Source: Streptomyces fragilis
GTDB lineage: Bacteria; Actinomycetota; Actinomycetes; Streptomycetales; Streptomycetaceae
Direction of reading: 5' to 3'
Assembly: GCF_003112515.1 (NCBI RefSeq)
Contig: NZ_BEVZ01000001.1
Coordinates: 186,001 to 250,000, forward strand
Length of the DNA: 64,000 nucleotides
Part shown: in pieces, positions 32,697 through 40,900 of the stretch
Layout of the letters: every line of letters begins with the position of its first letter
Numbering within the stretch: the stretch's first letter is position 1
Made by a program: the position numbers and the translations under genes
Notes under the pieces: generated by a model
The model's database searches: none
Told to the model about the DNA's origin: nothing
What the model saw: the letters and a program-made list of their open reading frames with translations, nothing else

Positions 32697-33659
32697 TCAG
32701 CCCCGCAGCATCTTCTCCGCGGCCTTGATGGCGACTTCGTTCTTCTTCCTGCTCTCCTCGAGAGCCAGCTGGTGCTTCTCGATCTGGTCGCGCTGGATGC
32801 CGGAGTCGACGCGGAACCAGACCGGCACCAGATCGACCGACTTCTTGCAGTCGATGTCGGCGACCGCGATGGTGACCGCCTTGTCGCTGTCGATGCCGGT
32901 GTCGTTGGTCAGGTCGATGGCCTCGAAGGGAATGGCGACCTCGTACCCCTTGCCTTTCATGCAACGGGACCAGGCGCCGATCGCACGCTGCACCTGTGGC
33001 GATTCCTGCGACTGGGCGAGGCTCTCGTAATTGAGTCTGCTCACCAGCGAGAAATCGAGCCCTTCGACCCCGACCTTCCGTTTCGCCCACCCGGTGCAGC
33101 CGCCCTCGGGAATGTCCTTCCCCTGGAACGACCGGGGTGCGGGAGATTCCTTCTTGCCGGTGCGTACGCTTCCACTGAGAACCATTCCGGCGGCCTCGGT
33201 GAGTTCCGGGGAGGACGAACCGGTCTGCGGCCCGTTCTCGGGAATTCCGTATCCGTACCGCTCGGCGACGACGCGGTCGGTGATGCCGTAGCGGCGTTCC
33301 ATGTTGGCGTCGTTGGCGTTGGGCGGCGGAGTGGCGCCGGCCGGAGGCGGGCGGAAGTCGAACCCGAACCCCGCCATGCACTCGGTCTGCAGGTCCCGCA
33401 CCGCCTGGTCGAGGACCACGCGCTGCTCGTAGGTCTGCATGTACCGCTCCAGCGGCAGGGTGAGCCCCTTCGCGAGACCGCGCTCGGGAGTGGCCTCGGG
33501 CCACTTCGACCGGTCGACGTTCTCCAGGCTCCGTGCCGCCGACGACGCCGCGTCGTCCGCCGTCCCCTCCTCGGGGCCGCACCCCGCCATGACCGTGCCG
33601 GCCAGCACGGTCATGGCGATCAGCGCGAGGCGCCGGTCACGCGAAGTGCTGCGACGCAT
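32697..33659 (-). CDS. Lipoprotein, paralogue of the one at 28154-29137
   Basis: 320 aa. The signal peptide ends in lipobox MAGC (Cys about 26). It shares with its paralogue the blocks KWPEATPERGLAKGLTLPLE, LQTECMAGFGFDFRP, MERRYGITD with YGYGIPE, WSRCMKGKGYEV, and DIDCKKSVDLVPVWF before a C-terminal coiled coil (QRDQIEKHQLALEESRKKNE). The ATG lies inside the end of the preceding I36-like gene (23-bp overlap), and the stop is 31 bp before the adaptor. Two diverged copies flanking one exporter suggest two non-redundant partners, but the role is unknown. Confidence 0.75.
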   Translation of the reverse strand: MRRSTSRDRRLALIAMTVLAGTVMAGCGPEEGTADDAASSAARSLENVDRSKWPEATPERGLAKGLTLPLERYMQTYEQRVVLDQAVRDLQTECMAGFGFDFRPPPAGATPPPNANDANMERRYGITDRVVAERYGYGIPENGPQTGSSSPELTEAAGMVLSGSVRTGKKESPAPRSFQGKDIPEGGCTGWAKRKVGVEGLDFSLVSRLNYESLAQSQESPQVQRAIGAWSRCMKGKGYEVAIPFEAIDLTNDTGIDSDKAVTIAVADIDCKKSVDLVPVWFRVDSGIQRDQIEKHQLALEESRKKNEVAIKAAEKMLRG

Positions 33660-34170
33660 TGTTGTTCTTGAGGGTGGAGTTGAGGTTCACGGACTTGCCG
33701 CCCGCGCAGTTGACGCTGCCGTAGGTGTGGTCGAAGTACTGCGAAGACCCCTGGTAGCCCGAGTTGTAGTAGACGCGGTAGCCGTCGTACGGCGCGCAGT
33801 TCTCGACCATCGCGGCGTTGTTCTTCACGGCGACACCGGTACCGGACGCGGTGTTGCCGACGTTGTTCTTGCCGAAGACGAAGTCGTAGCGGACGGCGAT
33901 CGCCCCGTTGGGGGAGACCGTCTCACCGGCGTAGTCGTAGACGTTCCCGTAGAAGTGGGCCAGCCCGGAGTAGTAGCCGTCGTTCTCCTTGGAGTTGTAG
34001 TAGAGGAACAGCCGTCCGCTGTACCCGATCGCACAACTGCGGTAGTCGCAGTTGTTGTTCACCTTGTACGTGGTGACGGCGCTGGCCGTCTGCACCGGGC
34101 CGAGCACGGCGAGAGCGGCGCCCACGGCGGTGGCGAGGGAGGCACCGGCGTACCTGCCAAGAGTCTTCAT
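33637..34170 (-). CDS. Secreted I36/crystallin-like small protein
   Basis: 177 aa. A signal peptide ends at TASA (about residue 31). The mature protein is rich in Tyr, Asn and Gly, with two repeats: CAIGYSGRLFLYYNS then VKNNAAMVENCAPYDGYRVY then YNSGYQGSSQYF. This matches peptidase-inhibitor I36 / beta-gamma-crystallin-like secreted proteins of Streptomyces. Four Cys probably pair. It is the first gene of the operon, so it may be the small exported partner, a protease inhibitor protecting the large secreted protein, or a structural protein. The inhibitor function is family inference only. Confidence 0.65.
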   Translation of the reverse strand: MKTLGRYAGASLATAVGAALAVLGPVQTASAVTTYKVNNNCDYRSCAIGYSGRLFLYYNSKENDGYYSGLAHFYGNVYDYAGETVSPNGAIAVRYDFVFGKNNVGNTASGTGVAVKNNAAMVENCAPYDGYRVYYNSGYQGSSQYFDHTYGSVNCAGGKSVNLNSTLKNNNASQHFA

Positions 34171-34596
34171 TCCAGCCCCTTCAGGAAAAGAGAATTCTCC
34201 CGGGAACGGAACACGTCAATACGCAGAATGAGACCGGCTGTGAATATGAATACCCCGCGCAATCGGGCCCCCCGGAAGCCTTGATCATTCAAGCAGGGGG
34301 CCGGAGCACGAAGCGGACAATCGGCATTTCTGTCCGTCACCGAATAGTCACCGTTCGATCACGCGGAGATCTCACAAGAAACTTGCGGAACACCGAGGGT
34401 TCATCCCAGGGTTTTCCCTGCAATTCCGCTTTTGTTCGGTGTTTTCTTGTTGAAGGCTACTTCTCGGCACTCGACGGACGCGACGGACATAGGAGGCGTG
34501 CCGGTCGCCGCGGCCGGACGTTGCACCGGCCGCCGCGAGGTGCACACGATGGAGGTGTGGCTCACCAGGACACCAGAGGCACAAGGAGGCATCGTC
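34171..34596. promoter_or_regulatory. Divergent intergenic region with large dyad
   Basis: A 426-bp, comparatively AT-rich region between the toxin-like operon (leftward) and the cupin gene (rightward). A nested dyad lies at 34266-34302: GGCCCCC/GGGGGCC outside and CTTGATCATTCAAG (34280-34293) inside. It may be an operator or a transcription boundary. No consensus promoter is assigned. Confidence 0.45.
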
Positions 34597-34953
34597 ATGT
34601 TGGAGGTCAAGACCCCCAGTAAGCCGGACGAGCACCGGGACTTCCCGCACGGTCACCTCGAAGCGGTCCACCTTTCCGAGCTGGACTGCGCGGTGGCCAC
34701 CTTCGAGCCCGGCTGGCGCTGGTCGCAGGACCTCGCGCCGATAGCCGGGACCGACAGCTGCCAGGTCCACCACAACGGGCTGGTGGCACAGGGACGGATG
34801 CACATCCGCATGGACGACGGCACCGAGACGGAGGTCGGCCCCGGGGAGGTGTTCGTGTGCTCCCCCGGCCACGACGCGTGGACCGTCGGCGACGAACCCT
34901 GCACGGTGTACGACTTCGCGGGCCAGATGGCGAACAGCTACGCGAAGTCCTAG
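34597..34953 (+). CDS. Cupin-domain protein
   Basis: 118 aa, a single small cupin barrel. Motif 1 is around CQVHHNGLVAQGRMHIRMDD and motif 2 around VFVCSPGHDAWTVGDE, giving His ligands for a possible metal, though the set is incomplete compared with canonical G(X)5HXH(X)3,4E. The start is fixed by AAGGAGG at 34583-34589. Small cupins of this type act as binding proteins or minor enzymes; no substrate can be inferred. It stands alone, with the NTF2-like gene 156 bp downstream. Confidence 0.8.
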   Translation: MLEVKTPSKPDEHRDFPHGHLEAVHLSELDCAVATFEPGWRWSQDLAPIAGTDSCQVHHNGLVAQGRMHIRMDDGTETEVGPGEVFVCSPGHDAWTVGDEPCTVYDFAGQMANSYAKS

Positions 34954-35109
34954 GCGCCCCGGGCGCCGTCCGCGGGCACCGGGCCACCGGTGCCCGCGGC
35001 GCTCCGCGTACGCGGCGCCCTCCTCCGGCCTCGCGCCCAGGACCGGCTCGTTCACGCTTGCCCGGGTGACCGGCGCGGAGCAGGCTCGAAGGTGACGAAG
35101 GAGGTCGTC

Positions 35110-35475
35110 ATGGCTACCGGAACACGCCCCGCCTTCGACACCGACACACTGCGCCGGGGTCTGGAAGGCCACACTCCCGAGACGCTGCTGTCTCTCTACC
35201 AGGACGACGCCGAGATCCGGGTCGTCAACCGTGACGCCACCCCCAGCCGCCCCCGGGTCGTGTCCGGCCGGGCCGCGATCGGCGAGATGCTCGCCGACGT
35301 CTACAGCCGGGACATGACGCACAAGCTGGAGCGCTGCGTGGTGCAGGGCGATCAAGCCGCCTTCAGCGAATCCTGCCGGTATCCGGACGGACCGCGCGTC
35401 CTGTCGGAGTCGATGGTCACGCTGCGGGACGGCAGGATCTCCGAGCAGGTGATGATCGAGGCCTGGGACGAATGA
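35110..35475 (+). CDS. SnoaL/NTF2-like protein
   Basis: 121 aa. It shows the NTF2-like pattern: an N-terminal helix followed by LLSLYQDDAEIRVVNRDATP, GRAAIGEMLADVYSRDMTHK and strands ending RDGRISEQVMIEAWDE. The cone-shaped fold binds small molecules or acts as an isomerase/cyclase-type enzyme. GAAGGAGG precedes the ATG. Function unknown; the pairing with the cupin gene suggests a shared stress or detoxification context. Confidence 0.8.
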   Translation: MATGTRPAFDTDTLRRGLEGHTPETLLSLYQDDAEIRVVNRDATPSRPRVVSGRAAIGEMLADVYSRDMTHKLERCVVQGDQAAFSESCRYPDGPRVLSESMVTLRDGRISEQVMIEAWDE

Positions 35476-35676
35476 CGACGGACGACAGCGCGGTCACGGC
35501 GGGGACCGGGGCCGCCGGTCCCCCCGATTGCGCGCGGCCTGCTGCGCGGGGGAGGACACGCACCGTGGTCGGGCGTGGCCGTTAGCGAGCGGATGCGGGC
35601 GGCCGGAACGGCTGGCCGGCATCCCGTCGTGACGCGCCCCTGGCTGTGCCGGACCAGGGCCACTAACCTGCTCCTC

Positions 35677-36198
35677 GTGCCGGTCGATCAGGCGTCAACG
35701 GGCGCCTTCCAGCTCACGTGGGAACTACGGAAGCATGGTTGGGCCAGGTGTCATCTGGCCGAGGGATCGCGGCGTACTTCGCTCACGGTGAGTTACTGCA
35801 CGGACGCGCTGGCGGACCTCGTCTCCGCGGCCGGGCTGCTGTACGGGGAGCGGCGCACGGCACGGTTCTTCTTCGACGCCGAACCGCAGGAACTGCGCTG
35901 GGTGGTCCGGGCGGGCGAGGAGGGCGCCGCGGACGAGGTGGACGTCACCGTCTACCAGTTCCCCGACGTGGGCGTCAGTCCGGCGCTCCCGGACGCCGAG
36001 GGCACGGTGCTGTGGCGGTCGGCCCATCCGCGGGGGGTGTTCGCGCACGCCGTGCTGGCCGCGGCGCAGGGCGTGCTCGCCGAGCACGGTGAGGCCGGCT
36101 ACCGCGCGCGGTGGGTGCTGCACCCCTTCCCGGCCGGCCCGCTGCAGGACCTGCGCCGCCTGCACCTGCGGTACGACGCCTGCCGTCTGCCGCACTGA
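35677..36198 (+). CDS. Conserved Streptomyces hypothetical protein
   Basis: 173 aa, soluble. It reads GAFQLTWELRKHGWARCHLA, a GLLYGERRTARFFFDAEPQE strand/turn, a VDVTVYQFPDVGVSPA strand and PRGVFAHAVLAAAQGVLAEH, ending in a basic LRRLHLRYDACRLPH. I recall similar proteins annotated only as hypothetical. The GTG at 35677 is chosen because residues upstream are poorly conserved and Arg-rich. No motif for an enzyme, membrane or export is seen. Confidence 0.65.
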   Translation: MPVDQASTGAFQLTWELRKHGWARCHLAEGSRRTSLTVSYCTDALADLVSAAGLLYGERRTARFFFDAEPQELRWVVRAGEEGAADEVDVTVYQFPDVGVSPALPDAEGTVLWRSAHPRGVFAHAVLAAAQGVLAEHGEAGYRARWVLHPFPAGPLQDLRRLHLRYDACRLPH

Positions 36199-36307
36199 CC
36201 CGGGCGCCGGCCGCACCGCTCGCCGGAGCGGCTGATTCCGGGCGGTCGGCGTTCCCGGCGGGCGTGCCGCTCCGTTTCCTGGGGGAAGCAGCGGGCAAGC
36301 GGGCGGC

Positions 36308-37153
36308 ATGACGGGTATATCGACGACGTGGCGCGCCCGGAGCACCGCTCGGCGCGCCGCCAACAGCACCGCGATGGACCGTGCGGCCCGGGCCGGTTTC
36401 GCGGCACGCGGCGTGCTCTACCTGCTCATCGGGCTCATCGCGCTGCGCGTGGCGTTCAACGAGGACGGCGGCAAGCAGGCGGACCGTTCCGGCGCGCTGG
36501 CCGAGATCGCCGACAAGCCGTTGGGCTCGGTGCTGCTGTGGACGCTGGGCATCGCCACGGCCGGGATGGCGCTGTGGCGGCTGTCCGAGGCGGCCTTCGG
36601 CGCGTCCGGGCCGGACGGGCACAAGGCGCACAAGCGTCTGTTCTCCGCCTGCCGCGCCGTCTTCTACGGCTTCGTGGCCTACTCGGTGCTGGCCTTCGCC
36701 GCGCATCACGGCAGCGCCGGGGGCGGGAACTCCTCCGACCGGCAGTCCAAGGACTTCACCGCGAAGGCGCTGGAGATGCCGGCGGGCCGCTGGCTGGTGG
36801 GCGCCGTGGCGATCGGGGTGATCGTCGCGGGCGGCTGGATCCTCGTCCGGGCGGTGCGGCGGAAGTTCCGCAAGCACCTCAAGACGGCGGAGATGAGCCA
36901 CCGTGTCCGCCGGACCGTCGACGTGCTCGGCGTCAGCGGCGGCGTGGCGCGCGGCGTGCTCTTCGGCACGATCGGCGTGTTCGCGCTGGTCGCGGCCGTC
37001 CGGTTCGACCCCGACAAGGCGAAGGGCATGGACGACACCCTGCGCGCCTTCACCCAGACCTCGGCCGGTCCGTGGCTGCTGGTCGCGATCGCCGTGGGGC
37101 TGGTGGCCTTCGCCGGCTTCTCGTTCGCCAGCGCCCGCTACCGCAAGACCTGA
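36308..37153 (+). CDS. DUF1206 integral membrane protein
   Basis: 281 aa with six membrane segments arranged as three pairs. Each pair begins with an RxGFAARGVLYLLIGLIA-type motif (about residues 28-45, 110-130, and VSGGVARGVLFGTIGVFALV at about 212-231). This triple repeat defines DUF1206, a family common in actinobacteria and cyanobacteria with no known function. It is monocistronic. Confidence 0.9.
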   Translation: MTGISTTWRARSTARRAANSTAMDRAARAGFAARGVLYLLIGLIALRVAFNEDGGKQADRSGALAEIADKPLGSVLLWTLGIATAGMALWRLSEAAFGASGPDGHKAHKRLFSACRAVFYGFVAYSVLAFAAHHGSAGGGNSSDRQSKDFTAKALEMPAGRWLVGAVAIGVIVAGGWILVRAVRRKFRKHLKTAEMSHRVRRTVDVLGVSGGVARGVLFGTIGVFALVAAVRFDPDKAKGMDDTLRAFTQTSAGPWLLVAIAVGLVAFAGFSFASARYRKT

Positions 37154-37390
37154 CGGCACCGTCCGTCGCGCACCGCTGCGTCCGCCGCCCCGCCGCCGAC
37201 CGGGGCGGCGTTCTCATGCGCCGGCCGGGCCTGCCGCATCAGCGCGGTGGGCCCGCGGCCGCCGGAGACGCGGCGCACGGGGGCGGCGACCGGGTCCCGG
37301 TGGGTGGAACCGCAGCGGCCCGCCCTACCCACGGGCCCGTGAGTACGAACGCTCATGCCCGGGCCCTCGCGGCGGCCGTAGCGTGCGGGC

Positions 37391-37771
37391 ATGGCGAAGA
37401 ACATCGGCCGGCGGCAGGGCCGTCCCGTGCGGCGTTACGTGGGCCTCGGCATCGGCATCGGCGTGGGCGCCGTCCTGATGACGCGGTTCGGGCCGGTGCC
37501 GGTGCAGACCGCGGCGCGGGTGTGGGAGCAGGTCGCGGCCCGCGCGGTCGCGGTGGACCCGCAGCGGCTCCTCCCCCACCACAGCCCGCCGGGTCAGGCC
37601 GCGGCCACCTACCGGGCGACCACGGTGTGGTGCCGTGAGCGGGCGGGACGGGCCGGCGCGCTGGCCCGCCGGGCGGCGAAGGCGGCCCCGGCCTACGCGA
37701 CCCTCGCCGCGCGCCGCCCGTCCCGCCGGCCGCCCCGCTCCCGCCGCCCCGGCTCCGGCCCCGTCCCCTGA
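37391..37771 (+). CDS. Putative small membrane protein
   Basis: 126 aa, very basic (many Arg). One hydrophobic segment (about residues 16-32, YVGLGIGIGVGAVLMTRFG) is followed by an Arg/Ala/Pro-rich cytoplasmic tail. No family is recognised and no clear ribosome site precedes the ATG. The reading is supported mainly by GC-rich third positions and lack of an alternative. Confidence 0.45.
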   Translation: MAKNIGRRQGRPVRRYVGLGIGIGVGAVLMTRFGPVPVQTAARVWEQVAARAVAVDPQRLLPHHSPPGQAAATYRATTVWCRERAGRAGALARRAAKAAPAYATLAARRPSRRPPRSRRPGSGPVP

Positions 37772-37880
37772 CCTCGCCGCGGCACCCGCCCGGCAGCCAA
37801 CGGCCCCCGGCGCCTGTCCGTGGCACCCCCGACGCAGCCCTTCACGCCCCGCGGCCGGGGCACCGCCCGTCGCAGCCCGC

Positions 37881-38294
37881 TCACGCGCCGCGGCCGGGGG
37901 ACTTCCTGCCGCTCACGGCTGCCGTGACGGCGCAGAGGAGCGCGGTGCCGGCCAGGGAGCCGATGGTGATCATGGCGACGCCGACGGCGAAGAGGCCGCT
38001 GGCGTCGTCCGACCAGTCGTACCAGGCGGCCGCGGCGAGGCCGGTCGTCGTCCCGAGCACTGCGCCCGTGAACCAGCGGCGGTAGGCGGCCCACAGCACG
38101 GGCGGGAGGAGGGTGAGGACCAGGCCGATCACCTGCCAGGCCTGGTACGGGCCGGTGGTGGAGCCGTCCGGGTGGACGTCGTAGTGCTGGTCCCAGCCGA
38201 GCCAGGCGGCCCAGAGGGCTGCCGCCACGACGGCGAGGAGGAGTGCCACGAGGACGTGGCGGAGGGCGGAGGACGTGATCGTTCGCTCGGTCAT
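37881..38294 (-). CDS. Small integral membrane protein, third gene of a regulator/membrane operon
   Basis: 137 aa with four hydrophobic segments (LVALLLAVVAAALWAAWLGW, AWQVIGLVLTLLPPVLWAAY, AVLGTTTGLAAAAW, FAVGVAMITIGSLAGTALLC). Its ATG overlaps the stop of the winged-helix regulator by four bases. Function unknown. The context suggests it is controlled with or by that regulator. Confidence 0.7.
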   Translation of the reverse strand: MTERTITSSALRHVLVALLLAVVAAALWAAWLGWDQHYDVHPDGSTTGPYQAWQVIGLVLTLLPPVLWAAYRRWFTGAVLGTTTGLAAAAWYDWSDDASGLFAVGVAMITIGSLAGTALLCAVTAAVSGRKSPGRGA

Positions 38295-38686
38295 GGGCCC
38301 ATCGTGGACGTCCGCCCCCGTCCGTCCGCAGAGTGCGCGTACTCAGTCGGGAGTGAGTACCCCGACGCCGTGGCCGGGGCGGACCGGGCGGGCCAGGAGG
38401 CGCCGGCGATCGCCCTCAGGGCGGCGAGGTGGCCGGTGAGGGCGGTGCGGCCGGTGGTGGTGAGGCTGAGCCAGGTGCGGGCGCCGGAGCGGCGGGCGGT
38501 GAGGTGACCGGCGTCGCGGAGGGCGGCCAGGGCGGCGTCGGCCGCCTCGGCGGACACCGCGAGGTGGTCGCGGACCGCCCCCCGCTCCGCCGTGTGGCAG
38601 CCGGCGAGGAAGGCGAGCGCCGTCAGGTGGACCGGGTCCGCCAGGAGGGCGTCGAGGGCGGGGACGTGTGCGTCGCGCCGCTTCAC
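38291..38686 (-). CDS. Winged-helix DNA-binding protein (MarR/HTH_27-like)
   Basis: 131 aa. Residues about 8-95 form a winged helix: LLADPVHLTALAFLAGCHTA, ERGAVRDHLAVSAEAADAAL, and a wing RRSGARTWLSLTTTGRTALT. This compact regulator type typically accompanies small membrane proteins in Streptomyces, as here. GTG 38686 overlaps the stop of the upstream membrane gene, and its own stop overlaps the next start, so the three genes are translationally coupled. Confidence 0.8.
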   Translation of the reverse strand: MKRRDAHVPALDALLADPVHLTALAFLAGCHTAERGAVRDHLAVSAEAADAALAALRDAGHLTARRSGARTWLSLTTTGRTALTGHLAALRAIAGASWPARSAPATASGYSLPTEYAHSADGRGRTSTMGP

Positions 38687-39249
38687 CGGTGCGCCTCCAG
38701 CTCCGCCAGACGGGACGCGAGCCGGGCGTGACCGGCGGCCACGGAGGTCTCCCGCCACCAGGTCGCGGCGGCGCACAGGACGCCCAGGACGAGGGCCCCG
38801 CCGGTCCGGCCGAGCGGGACGAAGGAGAGGCCGCCCAGGATCACGGCGGCCGCCTGCGCGCCGTCGCGGAGCACCCGCTGCCCGGTGGTGCAGGCGGGCG
38901 GCCGGGGGTGGACCCGCCTGCCCACGACGCGCGTGGCGTACAGGGCGAGGAAGGCGAACACCAGCGCGCAGACCAGGAGTTGGAGGCCGAGGCGGAGGGG
39001 GCGGCTGTCCGCGGTGTGCAGCGGGGGAGCCGTGGCCAGGGTCGCGGCGGCGCCCAGGGTGAGGGCCGTCGACGGGATCCACCGGCGTGGCGGCGGGGGC
39101 GCGACGGCCGCGGTGAGGAAGGCCCGGTCGGCGGCGAGCAGCGCGGCCCGGGCCTCGGCGGGAGTGACGAGGACCGCCGCGGCCGGTCCCGTGCCCGGCG
39201 TCGCCCCCCGGCCCGTCGCCGGACCGGCCGGCTGGTCCGTACCCGACAT
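38683..39249 (-). CDS. Membrane protein, first gene of the three-gene operon
   Basis: 188 aa. A cytoplasmic N-terminus is followed by hydrophobic segments at about 60-80 (IPSTALTLGAAATLATAPPL), 87-107 (LGLQLLVCALVFAFLALYAT) and two near 130-165 (AAAVILGGLSFVPLG, GALVLGVLCAAATWW). A coiled-coil-like C-terminus follows (LASRLAELEAHR). Family not recognised; possibly a membrane partner sensed or controlled by the downstream regulator. Confidence 0.65.
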   Translation of the reverse strand: MSGTDQPAGPATGRGATPGTGPAAAVLVTPAEARAALLAADRAFLTAAVAPPPPRRWIPSTALTLGAAATLATAPPLHTADSRPLRLGLQLLVCALVFAFLALYATRVVGRRVHPRPPACTTGQRVLRDGAQAAAVILGGLSFVPLGRTGGALVLGVLCAAATWWRETSVAAGHARLASRLAELEAHR

Positions 39250-39372
39250 GCGCCCACCCCCGTGAAGTCGTGAAGTCGTGGAGTGCCCATGGCTCCTGCC
39301 GAGGGGCAGCGTAGTCAGCCGACCCCGCGGGGGTCGGGCGTCGGCGGCGTCCCGCCCGTTAGGCTCCGTGGC

Positions 39373-39879
39373 ATGACCAATGCTGAGGGTTCGGTGTTCG
39401 ACGTCGAGATCGGTGCGCTGCGGGGCGGGTCCGCGGAGCTGGGCCGGTTCGCCGGGAACACGGCGCTGCTGATCGTCAACGTGGCGTCCAGGTGCGGTCT
39501 CACGCCGCAGTACAACGGGCTGGAGAAGCTGCACGAGCGGTACGCGGAGCGCGGGTTCGCCGTGCTGGGCGTGCCGTGCAACCAGTTCATGGGGCAGGAG
39601 CCGGGGACCTCCGAGGAGATCGCGGAGTTCTGCTCGGCGACGTACGGTGTCACCTTCCCGATGACCGAGAAGGTGGACGTCAACGGCGAGGACCGGCACC
39701 CGCTGTACCGGCGGCTGACGGGATTCCCGGACGCCGAGGGCCACAGCGGGGACGTCCGCTGGAACTTCGAGAAGTTCCTGGTGGACGCGGACGGCCGGGT
39801 CGTGGCCCGCTTCGCCCCGCAGACCGAGCCGGAGTCGGACGAGGTCGTCTCCGCGATCGAGCGGGTACTGGGCCGATAA
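39373..39879 (+). CDS. Glutathione peroxidase family thiol peroxidase
   Basis: 168 aa, the usual length. The catalytic Cys41 in VASRCGLTPQYNGLEKL replaces selenocysteine. VPCNQFMGQEPG carries the conserved Gln, and VRWNFEKFLVDADGRVV the Trp-Asn pair, completing the catalytic tetrad. It reduces peroxides; streptomycetes lack glutathione, so thioredoxin or mycothiol-linked reductants are the likely electron source. The ATG at 39373 is chosen by the conserved N-terminus. Monocistronic. Confidence 0.92.
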   Translation: MTNAEGSVFDVEIGALRGGSAELGRFAGNTALLIVNVASRCGLTPQYNGLEKLHERYAERGFAVLGVPCNQFMGQEPGTSEEIAEFCSATYGVTFPMTEKVDVNGEDRHPLYRRLTGFPDAEGHSGDVRWNFEKFLVDADGRVVARFAPQTEPESDEVVSAIERVLGR

Positions 39880-39894
39880 CCGCCCCGCGTGCGG

Positions 39895-39925
39895 TTGACC
39901 TTGCCCCTGGGGCAGGGCCCAGTCT
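39895..39925 (+). promoter_or_regulatory. MerR-type promoter/operator with 19-bp spacer
   Basis: TTGACC (39895-39900), a 19-bp spacer and CAGTCT (39920-39925). The spacer contains the dyad TGCCCCTGGGGCA. An over-long spacer with a central palindrome is how MerR regulators control their targets, so autoregulation of the following gene is likely. Confidence 0.8.
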
Positions 39926-39970
39926 CCCCGTCACCGGGCCGAGGGTCCGGTGACGGAGGAGGCCATGGGC

Positions 39971-40849
39971 ATGGACGCGGGCGAGGACGAGCTGATCAGC
40001 ATCGGCGTGTTCGCCGCCAGGGTCCGGCTGTCGGCGAAGGCGCTGCGGCTGTACGACCGGCTGGGGCTGCTGCCCCCGGCGTACGTCGACCCGGTGAGCG
40101 GCTACCGCTACTACCGGCCCGAGCAGGTGGAGCGGGCCCGGACGATCGTGCACCTGCGGCATCTCGACATGCCGCTGGCGGAGGTCGCCGAGGTGGTCGC
40201 GCTGATGGGCCGGGACGGTCCGGCGGCGGCCGAGCGGGTGGGCGCCTACTGGGCGGACGTCGAGGCGCGGCTCGCCGGGCAGCGGGCCCTCGTGGACTTC
40301 CTCCGTGCGCGACTGGACGGAAGGACCTCCCTGATGAGCGAGCGGTACACGACGGAAACGGCGGACGTGCCCGGGTGCACGGTGCTCTCCCTGAAGCGGC
40401 ACGTCCTGGTGGGCGAACTGCCCGCCTGGATCGGAACCACCCTGGACCGGCTGCACGCGGTGGCGGCCGAGGAGTGCGGAGGCGTCGCGGCGGCGCCGTT
40501 CGTGGTCTACCACTCCGAGGTGTCGCAGGAGAGCGACGGGCCCGCCGAGGTCTGCGTCCCGGTGCGGGACGCCCGGGCGGCACGGGAGTGGGCCGCGCGC
40601 CACGGCAACGGCGTGGGCGTGCGCGAGGAGCCCGCGCGGCGGCTGGCGTACACCCGCATCACCAAGGCCGAGGTGGCCCAGCCGATGATCCTCAACGCCT
40701 TCGAGGCGGTGGAGCGGTGGATCACCGAGCGGGACCTGCGGGTCGCCGGACCGTGCCGTGAGGTCTACTTCGCCGACTGGGCGGCGGCGGGGCCGACGGA
40801 CCCGGTGTGCGACGTGGCGTACCCGGTGCGGACGCCGTCGGGTCCCTGA
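39971..40849 (+). CDS. MerR-family regulator with GyrI-like effector domain
   Basis: 292 aa. The N-terminal MerR domain reads ISIGVFAARVRLSAKALRLY, DRLGLLPPAYVDPVSGYRYY, RPEQVERARTIVHLRHLDMP, then a dimerisation helix. From about residue 120 a GyrI/BltR-like ligand-binding domain follows (GELPAWIGTTLDRLHAVAAE, PFVVYHSEVS, RRLAYTRITKAEVAQPMILN). Such regulators sense hydrophobic or cationic drugs. GGAGGAGG at 39955-39962 fits ATG 39971; ATG 39965 and GTG 39950 lie too close or upstream. No target gene follows, so it may regulate itself and distant genes. Confidence 0.88.
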   Translation: MDAGEDELISIGVFAARVRLSAKALRLYDRLGLLPPAYVDPVSGYRYYRPEQVERARTIVHLRHLDMPLAEVAEVVALMGRDGPAAAERVGAYWADVEARLAGQRALVDFLRARLDGRTSLMSERYTTETADVPGCTVLSLKRHVLVGELPAWIGTTLDRLHAVAAEECGGVAAAPFVVYHSEVSQESDGPAEVCVPVRDARAAREWAARHGNGVGVREEPARRLAYTRITKAEVAQPMILNAFEAVERWITERDLRVAGPCREVYFADWAAAGPTDPVCDVAYPVRTPSGP

Positions 40850-40900
40850 GGGCTCCGCCCCACGGCAGTGGCCGAACCCTTGGGCGTCCGGGGCGCCTGG

